Below, piece by piece: positions 44,320 to 53,287 of a stretch of 64,000 nt of DNA. Position numbers and translations under genes: made by a program. Where the stretch lies: NCBI GenBank assembly GCA_963752965.1, contig CAVWAJ010000007.1, positions 310,001 to 374,000 on the forward strand. The letters are read 5' to 3'. The stretch's first letter is position 1, and every line of letters begins with the position of its first letter. Under the pieces are notes generated by a model. The model ran no database searches, had not been told where the DNA came from, and was given only the letters and a program-made list of their open reading frames with translations. This stretch comes from QHXW01 sp963752965 (lineage in GTDB: Bacteria; Acidobacteriota; Terriglobia; Bryobacterales; Bryobacteraceae).

Positions 44320-45879
44320 TCAATCAAGAAATTCGTAGGCGCGGAGCGTCAGGAACTCGGGAAACTCGGCGCTGGATATCATTTCCTCGAATAGCCTACA
44401 GGCAAGCGCGGGCGCGGCGCCCGGCGATAATCTGCGGAGCCTGAGCATGATTTCCTGGACCAGCGGGACGGTGACGACGCGCCCGTCTTCGAGGCGCGCA
44501 CCGTGCTTGACCCACTGCCAGACCTGCGCGCGACAGATCTCGGCGGTGGCGGCGTCCTCCATGAGGTTGTAGATCGGCACGCAGCCGTTGCCGTGTAACC
44601 AGGCAGCCAGGTACCGCAATGCGACGTCTACGTTGCGCGTCAGGCCTTCTTCGGTGATCGCGCCTTGCGGCACGCGGAGAAGGTCGGCAGCGGTTACGTG
44701 GGCTTCCGGCTGTTTCGCAATCTGGTTCGGCGACGGCATGTAAGTATCGAACACTTCCTTGGCCAGAGGCACCAGCGCCGGATGGGCTACCCAGGTGCCA
44801 TCGTGCCCCGCCCAAACTTCGCGGAGTTTGTCCTGCCGCACGCGCTTCAAAGCCGATTCGTTGGCGGCCGGGTCATTCTTGATGGGAATCTGGGCCGCCA
44901 TCCCACCCATGGCGTGCGCGCCGCGGCGGTGGCAGGTGCGGATCAGCAGCTCGACATAGGACCGCAGGAAATGCTGGTCCATGGTGACCTGGGAGCGGTC
45001 CGGCAGCACGAAAGTGGGATGTTCCCGGAATTTCTTGATGAAACTGAAAATGTAGTCCCACCGGCCGCAGTTCAAGCCGGCGGCGTGCTCGCGGAGCTCC
45101 CACAGGATCTCGTCCATTTCAAAAGCGGCGAGAATGGTCTCGATCAGCACCGTGGCACGGATGGTCCCGCGGGGAATGCCGAGTTCCTCCTGCGCGTAGA
45201 TAAAAACATCGTTCCAGAGGCGTGCCTCGAGGTGGCTTTCCAGCTTCGGCAGATAAAAATAGGGCCGGGAGCAGTTCTCCTTAAGCGTCCGTGCGTTGTG
45301 GTACCAGAAGAGACCAAAGTCGCAAAGAGCAGCGGAGACCGGTTTCCCGTTCACCAGCAGGTGTTTTTCATCGAGGTGCCATCCACGCGGACGCACCATC
45401 AGGACGGCGGGATGCTCGCCCAACTGATAGCGCTTGCCTTCCGGGCTGGTGTAGGCGATGGTTCCGCGGACGGCATCGCGCAGATTGGCCTGGCCTTCGA
45501 TCACGTTGTGCCAGGTGGGCGAATTGGAATCCTCAAGATCCGCCATGAAAACATTGGCACCGGAGTTGAGGGCATTGATCATCATTTTGCGTTCTGCCGG
45601 GCCAGTGATCTCTACGCGCCGGTCGAGCAAAGCCGGTGGAAGGGGCGCGACCTTCCACTCGGCGGCCCGGATGTGCGCGGTTTCCGGAAGAAAATCCGGC
45701 ATACGGCCCGTATCGATTTCGCCCTGCCGCCGCCGGCGTGCTTCCAGCAAATCTCGCCGGCGACCCTCGAAAATGTTGGCGAGCGTGGTTACGAAACCAA
45801 CAGCCCCTTCGGTGAGAATGGTCTGCGGCTGGCTCGGGAGCAGCGGCATCGGAGCCGGCTGCGGTCGTGGAGCAATCAT
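44320..45879 (-). CDS. aceB: Malate synthase A
   Basis: ATG at 45879 (AAGGAGAGG nine nt upstream) gives 519 residues, typical of malate synthase A. Motifs include FMADLEDSNSPTW (metal-binding), RPRGWHLDEKH, RATVLIETILAAFEMDEIL, GRWDYIFSFIKKF, HAMGGMAAQIPI and the catalytic Asp region YNLMEDAATAEI. It condenses glyoxylate with acetyl-CoA to malate. It is divergent from aceA across a 181-bp region, so both shunt enzymes probably answer the same signal. The next gene downstream is the TPR-HTH protein. Confidence 0.96.
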   Translation of the reverse strand: MIAPRPQPAPMPLLPSQPQTILTEGAVGFVTTLANIFEGRRRDLLEARRRRQGEIDTGRMPDFLPETAHIRAAEWKVAPLPPALLDRRVEITGPAERKMMINALNSGANVFMADLEDSNSPTWHNVIEGQANLRDAVRGTIAYTSPEGKRYQLGEHPAVLMVRPRGWHLDEKHLLVNGKPVSAALCDFGLFWYHNARTLKENCSRPYFYLPKLESHLEARLWNDVFIYAQEELGIPRGTIRATVLIETILAAFEMDEILWELREHAAGLNCGRWDYIFSFIKKFREHPTFVLPDRSQVTMDQHFLRSYVELLIRTCHRRGAHAMGGMAAQIPIKNDPAANESALKRVRQDKLREVWAGHDGTWVAHPALVPLAKEVFDTYMPSPNQIAKQPEAHVTAADLLRVPQGAITEEGLTRNVDVALRYLAAWLHGNGCVPIYNLMEDAATAEICRAQVWQWVKHGARLEDGRVVTVPLVQEIMLRLRRLSPGAAPALACRLFEEMISSAEFPEFLTLRAYEFLD

Positions 45880-45939
45880 GAGGTCTGGCCTCTCCTTCGC
45901 GCCTATGCTACCGCGGCGTAGTGCAAATCCGGCCAGTAG

Positions 45940-45965
45940 TGGTCCAATCCGGACGACTGGTCCAA
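45940..45965. promoter_or_regulatory. Direct repeat TGGTCCAA x2, candidate operator between aceB and aceA
   Basis: TGGTCCAA occurs at 45940-45947 and 45958-45965, 18 bp apart, in the divergent aceB/aceA region. The repeats are on the same helical face to within about two helical turns and resemble TGGTC-type half-sites of FadR/GntR regulators. Direct repeats rather than inverted ones make the match inexact. Confidence 0.4.
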
Positions 45966-46060
45966 CTTGGCCCACTCCTATTGAGCCGGGGCAGCGCTCC
46001 GCGGTGTAATTGGCTCGCGGACGGCCATTGTGCCGTCGCGAATTTACGAACAGGAAGAAC

Positions 46061-47395
46061 ATGTCCAACCACGCTGATGGAATTTCACAAGCCTGGCGTA
46101 GCGATGCGCGATGGCGGGGTATCGTCCGGCCGTATAACCCGGAGGAAGTGATGCGGCTTCGGGGCAGCCTGCAAATTGAGTACACGCTGGCCCGGCTGGG
46201 GGCCGAAAGGTTCTGGCGCTTGCTCCACAGGGAGCCCTACGTTCCGGCGTTGGGCGCGCTCACGGGGAACCAGGCGGTGCAACAAGTGCAGGCAGGCCTG
46301 AAGGCCATTTATGTGAGCGGCTGGCAGGTTGCGGGCGATGCCAATCTCGCGGGCCAAATGTATCCCGACCAGAGCCTGTACCCAGCTAACAGCGTTCCCT
46401 CGCTCGTACGGGCCATCAACAATGCGTTTCTGCGCGCCGACCAAATTCACCATGCTGAAGGCGAACACGACACCTACTGGTTCGCTCCCATCGTCGCCGA
46501 CGCGGAGGCCGGTTTCGGCGGATCGCTGAATGCGTTCGAGCTGATGAAGGCAATGATTGAAGCGGGCGCGGCGGCGGTGCACTTCGAGGATCAGCTTTCG
46601 TCGGCGAAGAAATGCGGGCACATGGGCGGGAAAGTGGTGGTGCCCACGTGTGAGTTTGTGCAGAAGCTAGTCGCGGCCCGGCTGGCGGCGGACATCCTCG
46701 GCGTTCCCACCTTGCTGATTGCGCGGACAGACGCTAACAGCGCTAACCTGCTGCTGAGCGATGCCGACCCAGCGGACCACGGTTTCATGACCGGCGGACG
46801 GACCAGTGAGGGATTCTTTCACTTTCGCGGCGGCATCGAGAGCGCCATCGCCCGCGGCCTGGCGTACGCGCCTTACGCGGACATACTGTGGTGCGAGACG
46901 TCGGAGCCGAGTCTGCGGGAAGCCAAGCGTTTTGCCGAGGCGATCCACGAGCGGTATCCGGGCAAGCTGCTTGCGTATAACTGCTCGCCCTCGTTCCACT
47001 GGAAGCAGAAGCTTGACGATGCATCGATCGAAAGGTTTCAGAAGGAACTAGGCGCCATGGGTTACAAGTTCCAGTTCGTGACCCTGGCAGGCTTTCACGT
47101 ACTCAACCAGAGCATGTTCACGCTCGCGCGGGATTACGCGGCGAGCGGCATGAGCGCTTATGCCGCAGTGCAGGAGAACGAATTCGCGCTCGCCCAGGAG
47201 AGCGGCTATGCAGCCGTGCGGCACCAACGGTTCGTAGGCACAGGGTACTTCGACGCAGTGCAGCAAGCCGTTTCAGGCGGGCACTCGTCGACAACCGCTT
47301 TGGCGGGATCGACCGAAACCACGCAGTTCTCACTCTGTGAAATGGAGTCGAACCAGGAAACCACGCTGATGATGGGTGCGGACAGGAACGACTAG
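46061..47395 (+). CDS. aceA: Isocitrate lyase
   Basis: ATG at 46061 (AGGAAGA just upstream) gives 444 residues. The catalytic loop KKCGHMGGK is at residues 183-191 (Cys185), preceded by VHFEDQLSSA. Also visible are the metal region IVADAEAGFGG, LIARTDANSA, and the late YNCSPSFHWKQKLDD. It cleaves isocitrate to glyoxylate and succinate, allowing growth on acetate or fatty acids. The gene is divergent from aceB. A pair of hairpins follows its stop. Confidence 0.97.
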   Translation: MSNHADGISQAWRSDARWRGIVRPYNPEEVMRLRGSLQIEYTLARLGAERFWRLLHREPYVPALGALTGNQAVQQVQAGLKAIYVSGWQVAGDANLAGQMYPDQSLYPANSVPSLVRAINNAFLRADQIHHAEGEHDTYWFAPIVADAEAGFGGSLNAFELMKAMIEAGAAAVHFEDQLSSAKKCGHMGGKVVVPTCEFVQKLVAARLAADILGVPTLLIARTDANSANLLLSDADPADHGFMTGGRTSEGFFHFRGGIESAIARGLAYAPYADILWCETSEPSLREAKRFAEAIHERYPGKLLAYNCSPSFHWKQKLDDASIERFQKELGAMGYKFQFVTLAGFHVLNQSMFTLARDYAASGMSAYAAVQENEFALAQESGYAAVRHQRFVGTGYFDAVQQAVSGGHSSTTALAGSTETTQFSLCEMESNQETTLMMGADRND

Positions 47396-47422
47396 GCGGG
47401 ATGTCGCAGTCATTTCGAAATC

Positions 47423-47460
47423 GGCCGAACTGAAGTTCGGCCCTGCACGTTGAAACGTGC
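47423..47460. terminator. Twin TGAA-loop hairpins between convergent genes
   Basis: Two perfect hairpins stand 2 bp apart: GGCCGAAC-TGAA-GTTCGGCC (47423-47442) and GCACGT-TGAA-ACGTGC (47445-47460). Both share the TGAA loop. They lie between the convergent stops of aceA and the SDR, where a bidirectional terminator fits. The paired design also recalls REP/BIME-like extragenic repeats. Confidence 0.65.
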
Positions 47461-47476
47461 GCCACAAACTGTGCTC

Positions 47477-48211
47477 TCAGATTACGAAGCCGCCGCTGGC
47501 ATTGATACTCTGTCCGGTGATGAATTTCGCACCGTCCGAGCATAGGAAGGCAACGACATCGGCAACGTCTTCGGGTGTGCCCAGCCTACCCAGAGGGTGG
47601 CGCCCGATAGCACGCTCGAACGTTGCGGCGTCGAACATGTGCGCGGCGGTCATATCGGTAGTGACATAGCCGGGCGCGACCGCATTCACCAGAATTCCTC
47701 GCGGCGCCAGTTCCAAAGCCCAGTTTCGCGTTAGCGAATCGATGGCGGCCTTCGTGGCTCCGTAGAGACTGCGGCCTCCTGCCACACCGATCCGGCCAGC
47801 TACCGAAGAGATATTGATGATTCGGCCGCCGTCCTTGAGCAGGGGCAAGGCACACTGAGTGACCCAGAAGGGACCCTTGAGATTTGTGTTGAGAATTTCG
47901 TCGACGAGTTCAAGTGGTGACGATCCCATCGGCGTACCCTTCCAAATGCCGGCGTTGTTGACTAGGAAGTCGAGCCTAAGATCACTCAACTCGCGGAACA
48001 TCGACTGGATTTCTTCCGGCGAGGCTAAGTTCGCGTGAACCAACCGCACTTGACGACCGATGGAAGCCACGACCTCTTCGGCGGCAGCCCGGTTGCGGTG
48101 GTAGTGCAAGACAATGTCCGCGCCTTCGGAGGCGAGCCGCAGACAGATTGCGCGTCCGATGCCCCGCGAGCCGCCTGTAATCAGCGCCGTGGTTCCTTCT
48201 AGCGTTTGCAT
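47477..48211 (-). CDS. FabG-like short-chain dehydrogenase/reductase
   Basis: This 244-residue SDR has an intact active site: TGGSRGIGRA nucleotide loop, NNAG, Ser in INISSVAG, and Tyr/Lys in LYGATKAA. The C-terminal NAVAPGYVTTDMTAAHM and FITGQSINASGGFVI are FabG-like. It likely reduces a 3-oxoacyl thioester or a related ketone using NADPH; no fatty-acid cluster is nearby. It starts 36 bp after the ADOP permease stop and may be co-transcribed. The ATG (48209-48211) lies inside a strong hairpin and has no visible Shine-Dalgarno. Confidence 0.92.
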   Translation of the reverse strand: MQTLEGTTALITGGSRGIGRAICLRLASEGADIVLHYHRNRAAAEEVVASIGRQVRLVHANLASPEEIQSMFRELSDLRLDFLVNNAGIWKGTPMGSSPLELVDEILNTNLKGPFWVTQCALPLLKDGGRIINISSVAGRIGVAGGRSLYGATKAAIDSLTRNWALELAPRGILVNAVAPGYVTTDMTAAHMFDAATFERAIGRHPLGRLGTPEDVADVVAFLCSDGAKFITGQSINASGGFVI

Positions 48212-48241
48212 ATAGTAGCAGCCATTCTGCCACTATATGCA
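48207..48241 (-). promoter_or_regulatory. Near-perfect hairpin burying the SDR start codon
   Basis: TGCATATAGT (48207-48216) and ACTATATGCA (48232-48241) are a perfect 10-bp inverted repeat, and inside it GCAG / CTGC (48218-48221, 48227-48230) extends the stem around CCATT. It fills nearly all of the gap between the permease stop and the SDR, and includes the SDR ATG. In mRNA it could block initiation; as DNA it could be an operator. Confidence 0.55.
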
Positions 48242-48246
48242 CAGAC

Positions 48247-50673
48247 CTAGTCAGCGCGAAGGGCCACCATGGGATCAATGCGCGACGCGCGGCGGGCGGG
48301 CAGATAGCCGGCCAAGGCTGCGACGGCGGTCAGGACGATCAACATTCCGAGGAATGTCACGGGGTCGGCGGGTGTAACGCCGTAAAGGAGTCCGCTGAGT
48401 GCTCGTGCGAGTGCCCACGACGCGGCGGAGCCGACCAGCATTCCGATCGCGGCCAGGCCGAGAGTCTGGAGGATGATGCCCGATTGCAGGTCGCCAGCGG
48501 ATGCACCGAGCGCCATGCGAATTCCGATCTCCTGCGTGCGCTGGTTGACCGAATACGAGATCACGCCGTAGATGCCGAGCGAGGCGAGAATCAAGGCGAA
48601 CAGCGCGAAACCTCCGAGCAGCATCACGATGAAGCGGCGCGGCGAGACGGCCTTGTCGACGAGTTGCTGGATGGTTCGGAAATCGCTCGACGGCAGGTTC
48701 GGCGCGATCGGTTTTAGAGTGTTGCGCACTACCGCGGCGAGTCGCGCCGGCGGCACTGTGGTGCGGAGTACCAGATCGACGGAAGCGTAGTCCTGGGACT
48801 GGCGAATGGGAATGTACATCTCCGATCCCGAGCCCTGCTCTAGTGCCAGATGCCGCACATCACTGACAATGCCGACGACTCGCCGTTCCTTGTCCGGAAT
48901 GATGATCTGGCCGAGGGCGTTCTCACCGGGAAAGAGCTTGCGCGCCATGGTCTGGTTAATGAGGATGACCTGCTCGGTCGCCGGCGTATCGCGCTCGGTG
49001 AGATCGCGCCCCGCGACCAGCGGAATTCCCAAGGCTCGCACATAGCCGTCGCTGACAACACGTACAAACGCGTCCGGAAACTCACCGTCCTTATACGTAT
49101 GCCCCTTGGCGGGTGCGCCCCAACTGCGGTTGCGGCCCAGAGGAAGCGCGTCCGTCAAACCGGCCGCCGCGACGCCGGGAATGTCCCGTGCGCGACGCAG
49201 CACTTCGTCAAAGTAAGCATTCACCTGCTCCTGTTTCGTATACTGCTGGCTCGGATCCACACGGACTGCTATGGCCCTCTCGGGCTGGAAGCCGAGATTC
49301 ACATCCAGAACTCGCAGGAAGCTACGAATCAAAAGGCCCGCGCCGACTAGCAGGATACATGCAAAAGCGATCTCCGACACGACCAACATGCTGCGGATCC
49401 ACGCGTGCCCTTTCGCGGCGGTCGAGCCACGGCTGGTATCTTTCAGAGCGTTGTGAAGCCCGCTCGAGGGAATGTGAAGCGCGGGCACGAGACCGATAAT
49501 CAGGCCGGTGAGCACCGCCGCAAGAAGCGTAAAGCCAAGGGCGGTTGCGTCCACTCGGACATTTTCGAGAAGCGGGATGCTGATGGCATCCAGGTGAGCC
49601 ATGGCCCGTGTGCCAGCGACGGCAACAAGGAGGCCGAGCACGGCACCGCAACAAGAGAGGACGACGCTCTCGGTGAGCATTTGGCGAATCAGGCGCAGAC
49701 GTTGCGCGCCGAGCGCTGTGCGGATGGCAATTTCCTTCTGACGCGTGGCGGTGCGGGCCAGCAACAGATTGGAGAGGTTCGCGCAGACAATCAGCATGAC
49801 GACGCCAACGGCGCACGCAAGTACGATCAAGGCCGGACGAACATGGCCGCGCACGCGGTCTCCCAGGAAACGGAGGTGTGCGTCAAAGTCGTTGCGGTCC
49901 TTGCGATGATCGTCCGTGAACCGTTTCGAAAGGATGGTCGCTTCCGCCTGGGCGGTGGAGAGTGCCACTCCGGGTTTCAAGTGGCCGATCATGGCCAGAG
50001 TATTCCCCCAACGGTTCGTTTCCGGGCTCATCGGGAATGGCGAGTACAGATCGATGTGGCTGCCGGGAGTGAAGACGGACGCGAAATCGAAAGAGGCTGG
50101 CAGGACTCCGATCACCTTGACCGGCTCGTTATTCAGGATCAACGAGCGGCCGACGATACCGGGATCGGAAGCGAAGCGCCGCACCCACAGACCGTGGCCC
50201 AACAGCACTACCTTGGGTCCGTTCCATTTGCACTCTTCGGAGTTGAACAGCCGGCCCAACTGCGGCTGGACGCCCAATAACTGGAAAAAGTTCTGGGACA
50301 CCGGCACGCCGCTGAGGCGCTCAGGTTCGCCTTCCCCAGTGAGTTTATTGTCGCCAACCCCGTAGAAAGCAAAGTAGGCCGCGACGTCGGAGAACGATTG
50401 GTTCTGCTCGCGAAAGTCGAGGAAGTGGCTCACCTGGGTCGTAGCACCCGACAGATCGGCGTCGGTGAGATTGTGGTTGGCGATCCACACGAGCCGGCCG
50501 GAATCGCCGAAAGGAAGAGGACGAAGGAGAAGGGTGTTTACAATGCTGAACACGGTGGAACTGGCGCCGATGCCCAGTCCGACGATCAGAACAGCAAAAG
50601 TGGTGAACGCGCGATCACGTCCCAGGGCGCGGAATGTGTAGCGCAGGTCTTGCCGGATGCTGTCGATGGTCAT
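48247..50673 (-). CDS. ADOP-type ABC transporter permease (second paralogue)
   Basis: The 808-residue protein has the same duplicated plan as 6281-8710: N-terminal membrane segment (AFTTFAVLIVGLGIGASSTVFSIV), MacB periplasmic domain, FtsX domain (MLIVCANLSNLLLARTATRQKEIAIRTALGA), second periplasmic domain, second FtsX domain (TQEIGIRMALGASAGDLQSG). No ATPase subunit is encoded nearby. Substrate is unknown. The end PARRASRIDPMVALRAD closely matches the end of the first paralogue, as expected for this family. The SDR gene follows 36 bp later. Confidence 0.93.
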   Translation of the reverse strand: MTIDSIRQDLRYTFRALGRDRAFTTFAVLIVGLGIGASSTVFSIVNTLLLRPLPFGDSGRLVWIANHNLTDADLSGATTQVSHFLDFREQNQSFSDVAAYFAFYGVGDNKLTGEGEPERLSGVPVSQNFFQLLGVQPQLGRLFNSEECKWNGPKVVLLGHGLWVRRFASDPGIVGRSLILNNEPVKVIGVLPASFDFASVFTPGSHIDLYSPFPMSPETNRWGNTLAMIGHLKPGVALSTAQAEATILSKRFTDDHRKDRNDFDAHLRFLGDRVRGHVRPALIVLACAVGVVMLIVCANLSNLLLARTATRQKEIAIRTALGAQRLRLIRQMLTESVVLSCCGAVLGLLVAVAGTRAMAHLDAISIPLLENVRVDATALGFTLLAAVLTGLIIGLVPALHIPSSGLHNALKDTSRGSTAAKGHAWIRSMLVVSEIAFACILLVGAGLLIRSFLRVLDVNLGFQPERAIAVRVDPSQQYTKQEQVNAYFDEVLRRARDIPGVAAAGLTDALPLGRNRSWGAPAKGHTYKDGEFPDAFVRVVSDGYVRALGIPLVAGRDLTERDTPATEQVILINQTMARKLFPGENALGQIIIPDKERRVVGIVSDVRHLALEQGSGSEMYIPIRQSQDYASVDLVLRTTVPPARLAAVVRNTLKPIAPNLPSSDFRTIQQLVDKAVSPRRFIVMLLGGFALFALILASLGIYGVISYSVNQRTQEIGIRMALGASAGDLQSGIILQTLGLAAIGMLVGSAASWALARALSGLLYGVTPADPVTFLGMLIVLTAVAALAGYLPARRASRIDPMVALRAD

Positions 50674-50831
50674 AGTTATTAATACCGATCCAGAGAGGCG
50701 AGGTTACAACTAACGCCTGTTAGACGACGCCCAAACCCGGCGGTTAGGCCGATTCTGAAGCGACTCGCGTTGTAAGGGAAAGACTTAGCGAAGAATTGGA
50801 GGGAACTTGTGACGCCTGATCGCAGCGCTTA

Positions 50832-52404
50832 CTATTTGTTAAGCGTGACTGGCTGCGGCTGGCGACGCTCATCTCGGGCCGAGTCGGGAGCGCTCCCCCG
50901 ACCGATGGGCAACCTGATTTTGAAAGTCGTGCCGACGCCGACCTCAGTGTCGAATGTGATCGTGCCACCGTGCTTTTGCACTACGACATTGTGCGCGAGA
51001 GACAACCCCTGGCCCGTGCCCTTGCCCACGGGCTTGGTGGTAAAGAAGAGGTTGAAGATGCTGGGGCGCGCCGCTTCGGGAATTCCCGTGCCTGTGTCGC
51101 TGACCCGAATCTCGGCGTAATCTCCGTCCTGCCTCGTGCTCACCGTGATCGTTCCTTTGCCATCGGGTTTACCGGAGACGACGTCGGCAATCGCATGAGC
51201 GGCGTTTACGATCAAGTTCAAAATGACCTGATTGAATTCGCCCGGCACGCATTGGACGGGAGGCAAGTCAGGGTCCAGATCGACCTTCAAGTCGGCAACA
51301 TATTTCCATTCATTTCGGGACACTAAGATGGTGCTCTGGATAGCGTGATTGAGGTCGAGAGCGGTTTTTTCCAAGGGTCCGGGGTGCGAGAACTCCCGCA
51401 TAGCGCGCACGATTTGCGCAACCCGGGCGACTCCGTCCAAACAGTCTTCAATGGACTTGGGAATCTCCGCGCAGGTAGCTCAATCGCGCTCCGTCAGCGA
51501 GCGCCTGTATTTCGGCGACGAGGTGATTCAATGGGGCTCCGTGCGGTGCTGCCGCGAGGAACCGGTCATAGCCCTGCAGCAATTGGTCCAACTGGGCGAA
51601 TGCGTCGCGAAGAAACCTGGTGTTGTCGCTGACGTACTGGATCGGAGTATTGATCTCGTGAGCGATACCAGCAGCCAGTTGCCCGATGGATTCCAGCTTC
51701 TGTGCCTGGGCTAACTGCCGCTCCAACAGCTTGCGCTCGGTGATATCCACCGCAACCGAACAGGTGCCCACTACCTTGCCTGAGCCATCGCGAATGGGCG
51801 AGTAAGTGATCAAGACGGGGATTCGCTCGCCGCTCTTCCTAACGCGTACGCTCTCGACATGCTCGACGCTCTCCCCCAGGTTGAGACGGCGCAGTACTTC
51901 GGCGAATTCCGAACCGCACTCGGGAGGCCACAATACCGACACCGGCCGGCCCTTCATTTCCTCCAGAGAGTAGCCGTGGATTCGCTCAGCAGCAGCGTTC
52001 CAGTTGAGGATGCGACCCTCCAGATCTGCCCCGATAATGGCCGAATCGGTGGCTTCCACAATGGCCGCCAGGTGAGTGAGAGCCGCGGCCGCGTTGTTGC
52101 GCTCGGTGATGTCTGCTCCGGTAATGATGAACCCGGTGACTCCCTTTTGGGGCGCGATGATGGGGCGCACCGTAAGGCCGAGCGAACGCACCCTCCCGTC
52201 TCTTTCGTGATGGAGTTCATCACACCGATAGACGCCTTCGGTGCGCAACCAATGCGCAATCTCGCCCCCAATGTCCGGGTGTTTCCATTGGATGCCGCAG
52301 TCATCGAGAGTACGGCCGATCACCCGGCCGCGCGGCGCGGTGGAACAATACCGGCTCATCACTGCCGAACGTGAGCTGTTGGCCAAGACATTGCGCGGGA
52401 GCAT
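50832..52404 (-). pseudogene. Frameshifted, 5'-truncated PAS sensor histidine kinase
   Basis: Two frames together encode one kinase. The first (52404 to 51448) has a partial PAS domain, a complete PAS domain (IVEATDSAIIGADLEGRILNWNAAAERIHGY), and the H-box GIAHEINTPIQYVSDN. It stops shortly after a coiled linker. The second (51440 to 50832) has VAQIVRAMREFSHPG, the N-box NLIVNAAHAI, G1 DTGTGI and G2 GKGTGQGLSLAHN. Near 51468-51472 reading 'YLR' continues as 'EIPKSIEDCLDGV' in the other frame, which is what intact relatives have, so one or two bases were lost or gained. The first PAS lacks its start, and codons beyond about 52340 are antisense to the neighbouring HD gene. Confidence 0.8.
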
Positions 52405-53149
52405 TCAGGTGCTGACCGAAGTGCTTAGCCTGGTGAGCCCCAGCGCGTTCAGCCGCGCATGCCTGATCCGCCGGTACGTCATTCATATGGCTACCCATCT
52501 GAAGTTGCGCAATATTTGGGAATTCGAGCTGGCGGCTATGCTATGCCAACTGGGTTGCATTACGGTACCACAACAAGTGCTGGACAAGGTGGCCGCCCAC
52601 GAGAAGCTGTCGTCCGATGAGGAGGCGGTGTTCTCGGCTCATCCGGCTGTGGCGGAACGTTTACTGGAAAACATTCCCCGGCTGGAGTCCGTCGCCCGAA
52701 TCATTCGCAACCTGAGCAGCCGACCCACGATCGAGGAGCGCACGGATGCCGTGTTCGGGGATGCCAGTGTCGTACTTCTAGGTACGTCGATCCTGAGGAC
52801 GGCCGTGGAGTTCGACCGTCTCGCCAGCGCCGGAAAATCACGCCGGGATGCTCTCGCGCACATGCGCCTGGTCGGCTCGTTCCACGCACGTTTGTTGGGG
52901 GCGCTGGAAACCACGCAAGTCGCAGCAGCCGAACGCAAAGTAGTGATGCTCCGCGTGAGTGAACTCGCCACCACCATGATCGTCAATCAGGATGTCTGCG
53001 CAAACAATGGAGTGCTGTTGCTGCCGAAGGGCGAGGAACTGACGCTCCCCATGATCGAAAAGTTTCGAGGATTCGCCAGAACCGTGGGAATTCCCCCGCC
53101 GCTCAGCGTGCTCATCCCGCACTCGGCCATGAAACCGCAACCTGAATAG
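52340..53149 (+). pseudogene. HD-domain response regulator lacking its receiver (truncated)
   Basis: From GTG at 52340 there are 269 residues. They begin at VEQYRLITAERELLAKTLRGSIQVL, which in relatives is the linker immediately after an N-terminal receiver domain. An HD-like domain follows (RYVIHMATHLKLRNIWEFELAAMLCQLGCI, SAHPAVAERLLENIPRLESVARII), in which the HD dyad itself is replaced, and a C-terminal small domain ends the protein. The upstream 33 codons are antisense to the kinase gene and show no receiver. The receiver was probably lost in a rearrangement. The remaining frame is intact, so a shortened protein could still be made. Confidence 0.65.
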
Positions 53150-53287
53150 GCTCGTCAGGGAGCGCCTCGAAGTTTGTTACACGAACTGTGTGCAGCCTCA
53201 AGTTGACCGTTCAGGCCGGACTTGTCAACACCCCAGCGCGCGTGTTCTACTCCCACTTTAGGTCGAGACTCTGCATTGGGAGGCGGC

